Shown here: one piece after another, positions 28,086-37,179 of the stretch | Layout: each line of letters begins with the position of its first letter | How positions within the stretch are numbered: position 1 is the first letter of the stretch | Source: SZUA-444 sp965226565 | GTDB taxonomy: Bacteria; Bacillota; Clostridia; Oscillospirales; Ruminococcaceae | NCBI GenBank assembly: GCA_965226565.1 | Contig: CBDDDI010000005.1 | Location: 1-64,000 of the forward strand | Length of the DNA: 64,000 nt | Reading direction: 5' to 3' | The notes under the pieces: generated by a model | Told to the model about the DNA's origin: nothing | The model's input: the letters and a program-made list of their open reading frames with translations, nothing else | Databases searched by the model: none | Made by a program: the position numbers and the translations under genes

Positions 28086-28673
28086 TTATTTTCTACCTTT
28101 AGGATAATTTCGTTTTTTCTTTTTAACAGAAAAACCAAAACTACCTAATTTTCTTCCTAATTCAAAATACTCTCCGTGAGCATAAGCCACTAAACCAGCT
28201 TTATCAAGATGAAACTTTCCATTTTTATCAATAAATTCTTCTGCTACATCAACAGCAACTATATCGGCTAAAAACATATCATGTGAACCTAATCTAACTA
28301 TGTCTGTAACTTTACATTCTAAATTAATAGGACTTTCATCTAACAAAGGAGATTTAACAACATTAGCTTCCTTTTTAGTAAGATTTAATAATTCAAATTT
28401 ATTAATTTTTGCTCCACTTTTAACGCCACAAAAATCACATTGTTTTACTAAATCTCTTGTAGTAAGATTAATAACAAACTCCATATTTTTATTAATCAAA
28501 CTATATGAATATCTTGATGGCCTTATAGAAATATATGTTTTTGGAGGAATTGTATTTATAATTCCAGTCCAACCTATTGTGATTATATTAGACTCTTTCA
28601 TATCACCACAAGTCACCATTACTGGTGGCACAGGAGCTAGCAACGCTCCACCACGCCATTTTATTTTATTCAA
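28086..28673 (-). CDS. Flavin reductase family protein (FMN split barrel)
   Basis: 195 residues, TTG start at 28673 with an AGGGTGAT RBS. It begins GALLAPVPPVMVTCGDMKES, and shows IGWTGIINTIPPKTYISIRPSRYSY and FVINLTTRDLVKQCDFCGVKSGAKINKF, the flavin reductase-like split-barrel fold that binds FMN. The tail is Lys/Arg-rich (KKKKRNYPKGRK). Family members reduce free flavin or act as flavin-dependent oxidoreductases of unknown substrate. Positioned next to the redox cluster and 14 bp from the NAD synthase gene, it is probably co-transcribed with the latter. Confidence 0.88.
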   Translation of the reverse strand: MNKIKWRGGALLAPVPPVMVTCGDMKESNIITIGWTGIINTIPPKTYISIRPSRYSYSLINKNMEFVINLTTRDLVKQCDFCGVKSGAKINKFELLNLTKKEANVVKSPLLDESPINLECKVTDIVRLGSHDMFLADIVAVDVAEEFIDKNGKFHLDKAGLVAYAHGEYFELGRKLGSFGFSVKKKKRNYPKGRK

Positions 28674-28686
28674 ATTATCACCCTAT

Positions 28687-30594
28687 TTAAATTTGTTCTA
28701 ACTCGTCGAGCCACACTCTAACACAAGCATCACTTGGCATTCTCCAATCACCTCTTGGAGATAATGTTACAGTTCCCACTTTAGGAGAATCAGGCAAACA
28801 ACTTCTTTTAAACTGCTGAGCAAAAAATCTTTTATAAAATACTCTAATCCATTTTAAAATTACGTCTTTATTATATACTTCACTAAAAGCATATTTTGCA
28901 AGTCTAAAAATTTTTGTAGGAGAAAATCCCCATCTCACAACATAATATAAGAAAAAGTCATGAAGCTCATAAGGCCCAACTATATCTTCAGTCACTTGTG
29001 ATATCTCTCCATCTTTAGGAGGCAATAATTCAGGACTTACAGGTGTATCAAGTACATCATAAAGAGATGATTTTAATTTTTCATCAGTTACAATATCTGC
29101 ATAATATTTAATAATATGTCTTACTAATGTTTTAGGAACGCCAGCATTAACTCCATACATTGACATATGATCGCCATTATATGTTGCCCAGCCAAGTGCA
29201 AGTTCTGATAAATCTCCAGTTCCAACTACAAGACCATTATTTTGATTAGATATATCCATTAAAATTTGTGTTCTTTCTCTTGCTTGAGAATTTTCATACA
29301 CAACATCTAAAATTTTATCATCATGACCTATATCTTTAAAATGAACATTTACAGCTTCTGTAATATCAATAGTTTTTAAAGTCACACCTAAACTTTCACA
29401 AAGTATTTCAGCATTGGTACGAGTTCTTTTTGTTGTACCAAAACAAGGCATAGTAACAGCAATAATATCAGTACGAGGTCTTTCTAACATATCCATAGCT
29501 TTTACTGCAACAAGCAAAGCTAATGTAGAATCAAGTCCACCTGACATACCAAGCACTAATGTTTTCGCAAAAGAATGAACTATTCTTTTTTTCAATCCAA
29601 GTGATTGAATTTTTAAAATAGTTTCGCATCTTTCGTCTCTTTCATATTTTGAATTTGGTACAAAAGGATGCATATCGATATATCTACTAAAATTAACTTT
29701 TGATTTCTTTAATGAAAAATCAACAACATCATAATCTTTATCATATTCAGGTACAAAACTTGTAAGTCTTTTTCTTTCTAATTCAATTTTATTAACATCA
29801 ATTTCTGAAATAACAACGCAATTATCAAACAACTCAGATTCTGCTAAAACTGAACCATATTCACAAATCATATTATGTCCACCAAAAACTAAATCAGTAG
29901 TAGACTCTCCTTCTCCAGCACTCGAATATAAATATGCACATACAAGTGAACCAGATCTTGATTTTATAAGCTCTTTACGATAATAACTTTTACCAACAAA
30001 TTCATCACTTGCTGATAAATTAATAATTGTATTTGCACCATTTAAAGCATGTTTTATAGATGGAGGATTTGCAACCCAAGCATCTTCGCATATTTCTATA
30101 GCAAATTTTAATTCAGAATAATCATCAGAGAATATAATATTTTTTCCAAATAAATATTTTTTATCTTTTATTTTAATTGTTGTATTTTGTTTTGGAGATT
30201 CACAAAAATGTCTTTTTTCATAAAATTCATTATAATTTGGCAAATGTGACTTCGGAACAACACCAAGTATTTCTCCTTTACTTATAACTACAGCACAATT
30301 ATATAATTTAGAACAATTACTAATTGGTGCACCAACAATTATAATTCCTTCATAATTTTTAGTTTCTTTTGCTATTGTTAAAACACTTTCAATAGCAGAA
30401 TTTAAAAGTTTATCTTGTAAAAACAAATCTTGACATGTGTATCCTGTTATACATAATTCTGGAAATACAATTAATTTAATTCCTTTATCAACAGAATTTT
30501 GTACAATATCAATAATAATATTTGCATTAAATACACAATCAGCTACTTTAATTTTTGGTGTAGCACAAGCAACTTTTATAAATCCATCTTGCAT
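28687..30594 (-). CDS. nadE: Glutamine-dependent NAD+ synthase
   Basis: 635 residues. The N-terminal nitrilase-type glutaminase has the Glu-Lys-Cys triad in FPELCITG, VPKSHLPNYNEFYEKR and EICEDAWV. The C-terminal synthetase has the ATP pyrophosphatase P-loop LGMSGGLDSTLAL and GTGDLSELALGWATYNGDHM. It makes NAD+ from nicotinate adenine dinucleotide with glutamine as nitrogen donor. Length agrees with the long bacterial glutamine-dependent form. It lies immediately upstream of the flavin reductase gene. Confidence 0.96.
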   Translation of the reverse strand: MQDGFIKVACATPKIKVADCVFNANIIIDIVQNSVDKGIKLIVFPELCITGYTCQDLFLQDKLLNSAIESVLTIAKETKNYEGIIIVGAPISNCSKLYNCAVVISKGEILGVVPKSHLPNYNEFYEKRHFCESPKQNTTIKIKDKKYLFGKNIIFSDDYSELKFAIEICEDAWVANPPSIKHALNGANTIINLSASDEFVGKSYYRKELIKSRSGSLVCAYLYSSAGEGESTTDLVFGGHNMICEYGSVLAESELFDNCVVISEIDVNKIELERKRLTSFVPEYDKDYDVVDFSLKKSKVNFSRYIDMHPFVPNSKYERDERCETILKIQSLGLKKRIVHSFAKTLVLGMSGGLDSTLALLVAVKAMDMLERPRTDIIAVTMPCFGTTKRTRTNAEILCESLGVTLKTIDITEAVNVHFKDIGHDDKILDVVYENSQARERTQILMDISNQNNGLVVGTGDLSELALGWATYNGDHMSMYGVNAGVPKTLVRHIIKYYADIVTDEKLKSSLYDVLDTPVSPELLPPKDGEISQVTEDIVGPYELHDFFLYYVVRWGFSPTKIFRLAKYAFSEVYNKDVILKWIRVFYKRFFAQQFKRSCLPDSPKVGTVTLSPRGDWRMPSDACVRVWLDELEQI

Positions 30595-30727
30595 TATTTT
30601 TCTCCTAGAAGTTATAAATTATAATCATTATTTTAACATATTACTTTAATTTTTTCAATCGCATACCAATATTTATATGTTATTTGTAAATTATTATACA
30701 AAAATTAACGAATATATATTTCAAATA

Positions 30728-31804
30728 TTAATCATCTTCATTTGGTTTACTATTAATAATCATATCATAGACTAAACATTTTCCATTGTGATCTGCAAAT
30801 AAAATTGTATAATCACCATTATAATGAAAAACCTTATTAACTCTATCTCTTGTAACATAATGATCAAAAGTCACACGGTAAGAAAAAATATTCTCACTAT
30901 ATTGCAAAAAATCTTTAAATTTTATATTCTTAATTTGTGTGCTATCATGAGGTGTATAATCAGAAACTGGAATACTTCTTATCGCTTTATATATAAGTGT
31001 ATTTGGATTTATGTATTGACCTATACTACTAAATTCAGCATCATTTGTTATAAAATTAGTATATGATTTTGCTACTTTAGTAATAAAACTAGTATATTTT
31101 TGACCTATTTTTTTATCTCCAATTGGTAAAACAGTATATTTATTTTTATCTTTTGTAATTTTTAATTTTGATCCATTTTCACTTTCAGATGTTATTACTC
31201 CATCCTTTATTAAACCATCTACTTCATATTTAACAAGTTTAGGTTTTCTTATCTGAGCAGTCAATTCATTTAATTCTTCGAAATCTATATCATTTTCTTT
31301 AATATATTTTTTTGATATCTCTTTTTTATTTAAATAAACTTTTGCTGATTTAGGTGCAATTATAATAGCTTTTTTAGTGAATTTAAATTTTCCTGAAAGC
31401 TGTTTAATTTTATATTTTTGATTTTTAAAAAAAGTTTTCTTTCCTTTTGGTTCAAGAGCAATAGTAGCTATTTCTTTTTTATCTGTATTTAAAGAATATT
31501 CAATTATATTAGTATTAGAACCTTTATTATAATAGGATATCTTTTTATTATCAATATTATCTTTTAAATATATTTTGAAATCATCAGCAGTCTCAAAAGG
31601 ACTTACTATATCTTCACAATAGGTTAGTAATTTATCATAATCACCATCATTTAAATCCTTAACAATTGGATCAATAAGATTTGCAGGCTGGCATTTTTCA
31701 TATTCATCAAGTCCAAACCACATTACAATTAATCCAATTATAATTAGTATAGCTAAAACAGAAAAGGCTGCAATATAAATTTTAAAAAATCTTGATTTTT
31801 TCAT
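30728..31804 (-). CDS. Membrane-anchored extracytoplasmic protein of unknown function
   Basis: 358 residues. A single N-terminal helix (about 8-30: IYIAAFSVLAILIIIGLIVMW) is followed by a Lys-rich extracellular region. The segment after the helix (DLNDGDYDKLLTYCEDIVSPF) resembles an NTF2-like/MecA-N-type fold, and RVTFDHYVTRDRVNKVFHY near the C-terminus is compatible with the same. I do not recognise a named family. Its ATG overlaps the TAA of the NAGPA-domain gene (TAATG), so the two are translationally coupled and may act together at the cell surface. Confidence 0.75.
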   Translation of the reverse strand: MKKSRFFKIYIAAFSVLAILIIIGLIVMWFGLDEYEKCQPANLIDPIVKDLNDGDYDKLLTYCEDIVSPFETADDFKIYLKDNIDNKKISYYNKGSNTNIIEYSLNTDKKEIATIALEPKGKKTFFKNQKYKIKQLSGKFKFTKKAIIIAPKSAKVYLNKKEISKKYIKENDIDFEELNELTAQIRKPKLVKYEVDGLIKDGVITSESENGSKLKITKDKNKYTVLPIGDKKIGQKYTSFITKVAKSYTNFITNDAEFSSIGQYINPNTLIYKAIRSIPVSDYTPHDSTQIKNIKFKDFLQYSENIFSYRVTFDHYVTRDRVNKVFHYNGDYTILFADHNGKCLVYDMIINSKPNEDD

Positions 31805-32835
31805 TATCTATCTCCTTTTACAAGTATAGCTGTTGGCATATCTCGTGTACCATATAATGAAGAACAATTAGTTATTATTTTATTTTTATAAATCATATGA
31901 GAAGAAGTTCCTCCATCAAGATTATATGCATTCACTGCTTTAAACTTTTTCATTTCTCTTATTAAATCTGCATATGTAGCTCCTATACTAGTTGTTTGTC
32001 TTCCATCAATAACAAGCAACAAAACAGCACCATCTGCACGTTGTCCAATTGCTGTTCTTGGATTCCAACCACCAGCAGTACCTTTAATTACAGCCGGTTT
32101 ACCATTTACAATTAAAGTAGGTCCATATGAAACTGCATCTCTTATTCCCATATTAATTGCTTCTTGACCTGTAATATAACCTACATGAAGCTTATGATCT
32201 TTGTCAAATCCACACATATCAACACGTGTATTTTTACTTCCACATTTAAATACACCTTGTGAAATTACTATACCAATTGGCATTCCACCTTTGCCTACTC
32301 CATCTATATCCAAAAAACCACCAGCATTTGTTGCAGCGATACAGCCATGACTTTTAGCAATTTCAGTAACAGTCATACCTTCTAAATCATCACCAAAAGT
32401 AGGAATAGTACCAACAAAAACTCTTGAAGGATCATTCACAATCAACATTTTTCCTTTATATTTTGAAGAAATAACATCAACTACTTCAATTTTATTTTTA
32501 TCAAATTTTTCATCTTCAAGCTCTTTATGTACAGTTATTAAATTCGCATCTGTCTTATCTTCAACAGGTTTTAATGAATTATTATTTATTATTTTATCTA
32601 TTTCTTTATCAGAAAAAAACCATTTTGCTAAAAATTGCACTCCACTAGTCTCCATAACAGAAACTACAAATAAATCTCTAGCATGTTTAGAAGGTCCTAA
32701 ATTTATTATTGAAATAGCTCCTAAAAGACCAACAAAGACAAATACTAATAATGTTATAAAAACAAGAAAAAATTTCAAAATACAATTAATAATCTTTTTT
32801 GCCACAGAACTTTCTGTTAAAAAACTTACCACCAA
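31804..32835 (-). CDS. Phosphodiester glycosidase (NAGPA domain) family protein
   Basis: 343 residues, TTG start at 32835 after an AGGTG RBS. One N-terminal membrane helix (about 15-45). The extracellular NAGPA-like domain includes CIAATNAGGF, AVSYGPTLIVNGKPA, GGWNPRTAIGQRADGAV, LLVIDGRQTTSIGATY and AYNLDGGTSS. These motifs match the family named for the uncovering enzyme that removes a phosphodiester-linked GlcNAc. Bacterial members are thought to act on exopolysaccharide or teichoic-acid-type polymers. Coupled by TAATG to the following membrane-anchored gene. Confidence 0.9.
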   Translation of the reverse strand: MVVSFLTESSVAKKIINCILKFFLVFITLLVFVFVGLLGAISIINLGPSKHARDLFVVSVMETSGVQFLAKWFFSDKEIDKIINNNSLKPVEDKTDANLITVHKELEDEKFDKNKIEVVDVISSKYKGKMLIVNDPSRVFVGTIPTFGDDLEGMTVTEIAKSHGCIAATNAGGFLDIDGVGKGGMPIGIVISQGVFKCGSKNTRVDMCGFDKDHKLHVGYITGQEAINMGIRDAVSYGPTLIVNGKPAVIKGTAGGWNPRTAIGQRADGAVLLLVIDGRQTTSIGATYADLIREMKKFKAVNAYNLDGGTSSHMIYKNKIITNCSSLYGTRDMPTAILVKGDR

Positions 32836-33009
32836 CTATACACCTTCCTTTTAAACATCCCATCTATACTTTTTCTAAAATAGTCTTTTAACTAAGTACA
32901 AAACATATTTTAACATATATATGTATACAAGTAAATATTTATATTGTTTTGTAATTTTTTGTATTCATATTGTAGTATTATATCTTTATAATATGTCTAA
33001 AATATAATT

Positions 33010-33046
33010 AAAACCACCAATTTCATATAAAATTGGTGGTTTTTGT
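33010..33046 (-). terminator. Terminator of the M30-like protease gene
   Basis: AAAACCACCAATTT (33010-33023), loop CATATA, and its perfect complement at 33030-33043 followed by TGTT. It lies 24 bp past the stop codon at 33070 of the minus-strand protease gene. Confidence 0.85.
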
Positions 33047-33069
33047 TAAATTGTTAAAATATATTTATT

Positions 33070-34563
33070 TTACGCAGCAATAGAAGTAAATTTAATATTC
33101 TTTCCTGCATTTGAAGGTGTGAAATCTGAATGTTCACCAAAATATACAGCTGCTCCAGCAGGTAATCTTACTGAATTTGCAGTTGTGTATTGAACTTTAA
33201 GACCATTGATCCATTCCTCACCATTAAAACCATATTTTCCTTTAGATTCTTTAGCAGCAAGTGCAACATAGAAATTGCTAACTACATCTTCTGAAGTAAC
33301 ATTTAAAAGATTTGCAATTTCATCTAAATCTTGTCCTTCGCTCATTAAGAAATCTTTATAAATTGTTTCACCATGACTATATTGTGTACGAATGTACTGA
33401 CCAAACAAATATATTAAAGAATAATTTGAAAGTACATCTGAACCGCCCCAATCATTTGTAAGTGATACACTACCTTGTTTTAATGCTTTACTCATATTAT
33501 AGTAACGAATACGTGAAGATACAAAATCATCTTTATATCTATCATATATTAAATATGTTGCAGCTTCGCTAAATGCTTCATTAATATATGTTGGAGTGTT
33601 TCCTCCTGTGTATCCAAAATGAATTAGATGTTGATACTCATGAACAAGTGTACCAAAACAATTTTTAACATTACCACTATTAGGATTGCTTGCTGATTTG
33701 TACATTCCTTGTGCTGCGTCAATATGTATAATGTCTAATTTATTGCTGTTATATAAATCATAACCATAGAAATATCCACCAACATAAGAATTTACACCAG
33801 CAGCTCCATCATTATCAATATCATAGCAAACTACATTAATTTTTCCATCTCTATCTAAATCAACTTCAGAAGTAGGAGTACCAAAAATTCTGCCCATTTC
33901 GCCATAAACTTTATCAAATTCATTTGAAATGTTATTTGCTTCAGCTTTAGTAATTTTGAATCCATCATTTCTTACTGGCGCCCATACATTACAATGAGTA
34001 CCGACAGACATAACTTCAAAATTTCTGCTTTCTACAGTTGAAGATGCATTTATTGAAAGTGATCTAGTATCTCCAACACGATAATTAGCAGTAGCAACAG
34101 TGTTCATTGGAGCACTATATGAAAGATTTAAACCTGCAATATTTTTAGGAGCAACTTTGTAATTAGCTAAAACACTATTTGTATCAATTACTTTTCTTCC
34201 TAAATCGTCATACTTTGCGACATTTTTATTCACACTGATAACATTTTTGTCAACTGATGATACAGCACCAGTATTTTCGCTTGAAGCACCTTCAGTATCA
34301 TTAGTATTTACAGCCACAAGAGTATTACCTGTAAATGGTGCTACTGTGTTAATACCATCTGTAGTAGGAGTAGGTTCATCATCATCTTCTTTATCTCCGC
34401 CAAAAAACCAATCCCACCAAGAAGCTTCCTTTTCTGTTTTTACAACATCTTGGTTAAAAGTATTAGTAGAAATCGCTTTTACGGAAATTGGGGAAATGCT
34501 TTGAGTTACTGCAATTAGTGAAACTAATGCAATAGCCAAAATCTTTTGTACTTTCTTTTTCAT
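33070..34563 (-). CDS. Secreted zinc metalloprotease, hyicolysin/M30-like
   Basis: 497 residues with a signal peptide (KKKVQKILAIALVSLIAVTQ, cleavage near VKA/IS). A propeptide-like segment includes WWDWFFGGDKEDDDEPTPTT. The zinc-binding motif is HEYQH (His308, Glu309, His312) in LVHEYQHLIHFGYTGG, and the downstream Glu ligand is in PTYINEAFSEAATYL, as in gluzincin-type M30 peptidases. DLDRDGKINVVCYDID looks like a Ca-binding loop. It is probably released outside the cell to degrade proteins. The gene is monocistronic with its own terminator. The M30 assignment rests on these motifs only. Confidence 0.8.
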   Translation of the reverse strand: MKKKVQKILAIALVSLIAVTQSISPISVKAISTNTFNQDVVKTEKEASWWDWFFGGDKEDDDEPTPTTDGINTVAPFTGNTLVAVNTNDTEGASSENTGAVSSVDKNVISVNKNVAKYDDLGRKVIDTNSVLANYKVAPKNIAGLNLSYSAPMNTVATANYRVGDTRSLSINASSTVESRNFEVMSVGTHCNVWAPVRNDGFKITKAEANNISNEFDKVYGEMGRIFGTPTSEVDLDRDGKINVVCYDIDNDGAAGVNSYVGGYFYGYDLYNSNKLDIIHIDAAQGMYKSASNPNSGNVKNCFGTLVHEYQHLIHFGYTGGNTPTYINEAFSEAATYLIYDRYKDDFVSSRIRYYNMSKALKQGSVSLTNDWGGSDVLSNYSLIYLFGQYIRTQYSHGETIYKDFLMSEGQDLDEIANLLNVTSEDVVSNFYVALAAKESKGKYGFNGEEWINGLKVQYTTANSVRLPAGAAVYFGEHSDFTPSNAGKNIKFTSIAA

Positions 34564-34775
34564 GCTTATGACCGTCCTTTTCTTAATGTCTTTACTGATA
34601 AATTAGAATAATTATCAATATACTTCAAGATTATACCATAGTTGAATTGTAGTTTCAATAAAGCAAAGAACATTTTGAATATATATACACAATCATTAAA
34701 TAAAGTTGGTTTAATTTGTATATATATACATTAAATTATTACCATATCAATAAGATAATTTATAAAAGCACAGTA
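34564..34775. other. Non-coding upstream region of the protease gene
   Basis: This A+T-rich stretch lies between the protease start and the tRNA operon terminators. It must contain the protease promoter on the minus strand, but I see no clear -35/-10 pair. The imperfect repeat of ATATATACA near 34680 and 34722 is of unknown meaning. No gene is visible. Confidence 0.4.
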
Positions 34776-34806
34776 AAAACCCCAAAGCAATTAAATCTTT
34801 GAGGTT
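34776..34806 (-). terminator. Second terminator of the tRNA operon
   Basis: On the minus strand AAACCTCAAAG (up to about 34806), loop ATTTAATTG, and CTTTGGGGTTT form a stem with one U-G wobble, followed by a T-run (TTTTTACTG). It lies downstream of the tRNA-His gene and backs up the terminator at 34877. Confidence 0.6.
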
Positions 34807-34876
34807 TGATTTCTATAATAAATAGTCATATTAAGTCGAATTATTATACATATAAATATATTATGTAGCAAAAATA

Positions 34877-34918
34877 AAAAACCTTGTCATTCTTATTTAA
34901 AGAAGTTACAAGATTTTA
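34877..34918 (-). terminator. Terminator of the tRNA-Gly/Arg/His operon
   Basis: On the minus strand AAAATCTTGTAACTTCTT pairs imperfectly with AAGAATGACAAGGTTTT around TAAAT, followed by TTTTTTATTTTTG. It begins 4 bp after the 3' end of tRNA-His. Confidence 0.7.
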
Positions 34919-34921
34919 TTA

Positions 34922-34999
34922 TGGGGTGGGTAATGGGAATCGAACCCACGACCTCCAGGACCACAATCTGGCGCTCTAACCGACTGAGCTATACCCACC
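34922..34999 (-). tRNA. tRNA-His (anticodon GTG)
   Basis: The minus strand reads GGTGGGTATAGCTCAGTCGG at the 5' end and includes the extra G at position -1. The anticodon arm is CCAGA-TTGTGGT-CCTGG with anticodon GTG, the T-arm is GGTTCGATTCC, and the acceptor ends ACCCACC-CCA with CCA encoded. It is the last of three tandem tRNAs. Confidence 0.95.
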
Positions 35000-35007
35000 A
35001 TAATTAG

Positions 35008-35084
<77 letters not shown>

Positions 35085-35102
35085 ATATTTTAAAACATAA
35101 AA

Positions 35103-35176
35103 TGGAGCGGGTGATGGGAATCGAACCCACGCGACCAGCTTGGAAGGCTGGAGTTCTACCATTGAACTACACCCGC
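35103..35176 (-). tRNA. tRNA-Gly (anticodon TCC)
   Basis: The minus strand begins GCGGGTGTAGTTCAATGG. The anticodon arm is CCAGC-CTTCCAA-GCTGG (anticodon TCC), the T-arm is GGGTTCGATTCCC, and the acceptor ends ACCCGC-T-CCA. First gene of the tRNA operon. Confidence 0.95.
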
Positions 35177-35229
35177 ATCGTATTTTATTAAGTTGTTGTT
35201 GTTTGTGTCCTTCCCAATCAACGATATTT

Positions 35230-35258
35230 ATTATAGCACACGAATTTCGTATTGTCAA
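35230..35258 (-). promoter_or_regulatory. Consensus promoter of the tRNA operon
   Basis: On the minus strand TTGACA (35258-35253), a 17-bp spacer and TATAAT (35235-35230): a perfect housekeeping sigma factor consensus, about 54 bp upstream of tRNA-Gly. Confidence 0.92.
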
Positions 35259-35285
35259 CACTTTTTTAAAAAAAAATTGATTTTT

Positions 35286-35978
35286 TTATTTTTTACGACG
35301 TCTATGTGCTATAACCTTATCTTTATACAATATTCCAACTAAACCAATTGCTCCAGTTATAATTAAAATAACTATAGACATTACAAAATTACCATCACTA
35401 ATAGAAGACCCTACAAAAGTAGATGATACCACTGATGGTATACGAGCTAACGTAGAATATGTAAAGTATTTAACTGGATTAATTTTAGTCAAAGGAACAA
35501 TATAAGTTAAAGCATCTTTTGGAGTGCCAGGTATTAAAAACAATATAAATACAAATGTCTCTAACTTCTTTTCATTATTAAGAAACTTCATATTTTGTAT
35601 TTTTTCTATATCAATTACAGAAGCAACCAAACGCTCTCCAAACTTTTTAACTAAGAAATATATAATAATTGTGCCGATAAAAACTCCTATTAAACACAAC
35701 AAAAAGCCTGTAATTCCGCCAAATAACACTCCACCTAATATTTCAATAGGCTCACCTGGAATAAGAGCCACAATTATTTGAATAACTACAAATCCAATAT
35801 AAACAAGTGGACCAAAAACACCAGCTGATTGTACTATCTCTTTAAGTTTAATTCTACCTTCATCTGAACTTATAAATTTAATAAGTGGAATAGTAATAAC
35901 AACTAAAGCTGTTATCACTACAAAAAATATTACAATAAATAATATTTTAATAACCTTACTTTTTTTATCTTGGTTCAT
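35286..35978 (-). CDS. TVP38/TMEM64 family (VTT domain) membrane protein
   Basis: 230 residues with about five or six membrane helices. The VTT/SNARE-associated core is GFVVIQIIVALIPGEPIEILGG, then LFGGITGFLLCLIGVFIGTII and FLIPGTPKDALTYIVPLTKI, where the proline-rich re-entrant segments are typical. The C-terminus is basic (HRRRKK). DedA/TVP38 proteins are implicated in lipid scrambling or undecaprenyl-phosphate recycling; the substrate here is not known. It is the last of four closely spaced genes starting with the DUF5685 gene. Confidence 0.88.
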   Translation of the reverse strand: MNQDKKSKVIKILFIVIFFVVITALVVITIPLIKFISSDEGRIKLKEIVQSAGVFGPLVYIGFVVIQIIVALIPGEPIEILGGVLFGGITGFLLCLIGVFIGTIIIYFLVKKFGERLVASVIDIEKIQNMKFLNNEKKLETFVFILFLIPGTPKDALTYIVPLTKINPVKYFTYSTLARIPSVVSSTFVGSSISDGNFVMSIVILIITGAIGLVGILYKDKVIAHRRRKK

Positions 35979-35989
35979 AATACTCCCAA

Positions 35990-36544
35990 CTAAAACTTAC
36001 CTATTCTTTTTAAAATATTATTTGGTGGTAAATTTATGTACATACTTATTATATTTGTTAATGCTATATCATATAAAACAAATGCTATATTTGAAATACC
36101 CCAAAAAATAATAATTATATTTCTACCAAACTCATTAATTTCATCTTTAATAACATTTCTTCCAAAAAAAGCCATAAAAAGAAAATAAAATACTACTATT
36201 AACACATTAAAAACAGAGATTTTTGCTATCCATTCTAATACTCTAGATTTTATTCTTTCAAATTCAGATTTTAATATTGGATAAAAACCAAAAAACATTA
36301 TATAAAGTAATGCTGCTTCTTTATCTGGAGACACAAAAATAGATAAAAATGCAACTGACGCATAGGTTATCCAAGCATATTTCTTTGAAACTTGAGTAAC
36401 CAATATAATAAGTAATGCGCCTGCAACAGCAGGCAATGTATATGACAACAATGGCATAATACCAGTAAAAAACATAAGCACAAGGCTAATAGATCCTATT
36501 ATGCCACCTAACGCTAACGGATAACTTTTATTATTATTTTTCAT
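35990..36544 (-). CDS. Uncharacterised multi-pass membrane protein
   Basis: 184 residues with about five hydrophobic helices (LALGGIIGSISLVLMFFTGIM, ALLIILVTQV, ITYASVAFLSIFVS, ISVFNVLIVVFYFLFMAFFG, IIIIFWGISNIAFVLYDIAL). I do not recognise a specific family. It lies 5 bp after the J-domain gene and 11 bp before the TVP38 gene, so it is part of that operon. Confidence 0.75.
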   Translation of the reverse strand: MKNNNKSYPLALGGIIGSISLVLMFFTGIMPLLSYTLPAVAGALLIILVTQVSKKYAWITYASVAFLSIFVSPDKEAALLYIMFFGFYPILKSEFERIKSRVLEWIAKISVFNVLIVVFYFLFMAFFGRNVIKDEINEFGRNIIIIFWGISNIAFVLYDIALTNIISMYINLPPNNILKRIGKF

Positions 36545-36549
36545 ATTAT

Positions 36550-37179
36550 TTAGCAGCAGCTAATTAAATCACCGCCCATACATTCACAGCAGCAATCAGC
36601 ACATATTAATCCTTGACACAATTCACATCCACTACAACCACTAGCACCTCTATTTGTTCGATATTGTGGATATGGAGAACCATTCATATTGCCTTGTCTA
36701 TTTCTTTGAAAATGATTAAAAGCTGCTGCATATTCTTGATTATTAGGATCCATATTTGATGCAGTAGTAAAGTTTTCAAGAGCTTCATTCAACCATCCAC
36801 GTGTATAGCAAACACTACCTTTTAAGAAATACCATTCAGCATTTCTTAAAGATGGATCAACTGATTCTAATTTACCATCAGCTAAAGTTATATCTTTATT
36901 TTGAATTAAATTTCTAATTTCAGAATAATCAATAAAAGATGAATTTCCAGAAGCTGAATTATTATAATTATCAGCACTAGACGCTCCTCTTCTCATATTC
37001 ATAATTTCATCAAAAGCATTATTTATCTCAGCCATTTTTTCTTCAGCCATTCCATTAACAGGACTGCTTTCTGAATAATTATCAGGATGATATTTTTTTA
37101 TAAGATTTCTATACGCTTCTTTAATTACTGAGTCTGAATCTTTTTTTGAAACTCCTAATATTCTATATGGATCACTCAT
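36550..37179 (-). CDS. J-domain protein with a cysteine-rich C-terminus
   Basis: 209 residues. The N-terminal J domain (about 1-60) has the HPD motif in IKKYHPDNYS, which stimulates the DnaK ATPase. A tetratricopeptide-like segment follows (ADGKLESVDPSLRNAEWYFL, EALENFTTASNMDPNNQEYA). The last about 30 residues are unusually Cys-rich (GCSGCELCQGLICADCCCEC, ending SCC), suggesting metal or Fe-S binding or lipid attachment. Its ATG overlaps the stop of the DUF5685 gene (TAATG). It is probably a specialised co-chaperone for a membrane or metal-containing client of the operon. Confidence 0.88.
   Translation of the reverse strand: MSDPYRILGVSKKDSDSVIKEAYRNLIKKYHPDNYSESSPVNGMAEEKMAEINNAFDEIMNMRRGASSADNYNNSASGNSSFIDYSEIRNLIQNKDITLADGKLESVDPSLRNAEWYFLKGSVCYTRGWLNEALENFTTASNMDPNNQEYAAAFNHFQRNRQGNMNGSPYPQYRTNRGASGCSGCELCQGLICADCCCECMGGDLISCC

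Noticed and set aside
28300..28701. 133-codon plus-strand frame overlapping the flavin reductase gene
   Set aside because: Antisense shadow; the minus-strand product has clear family motifs.
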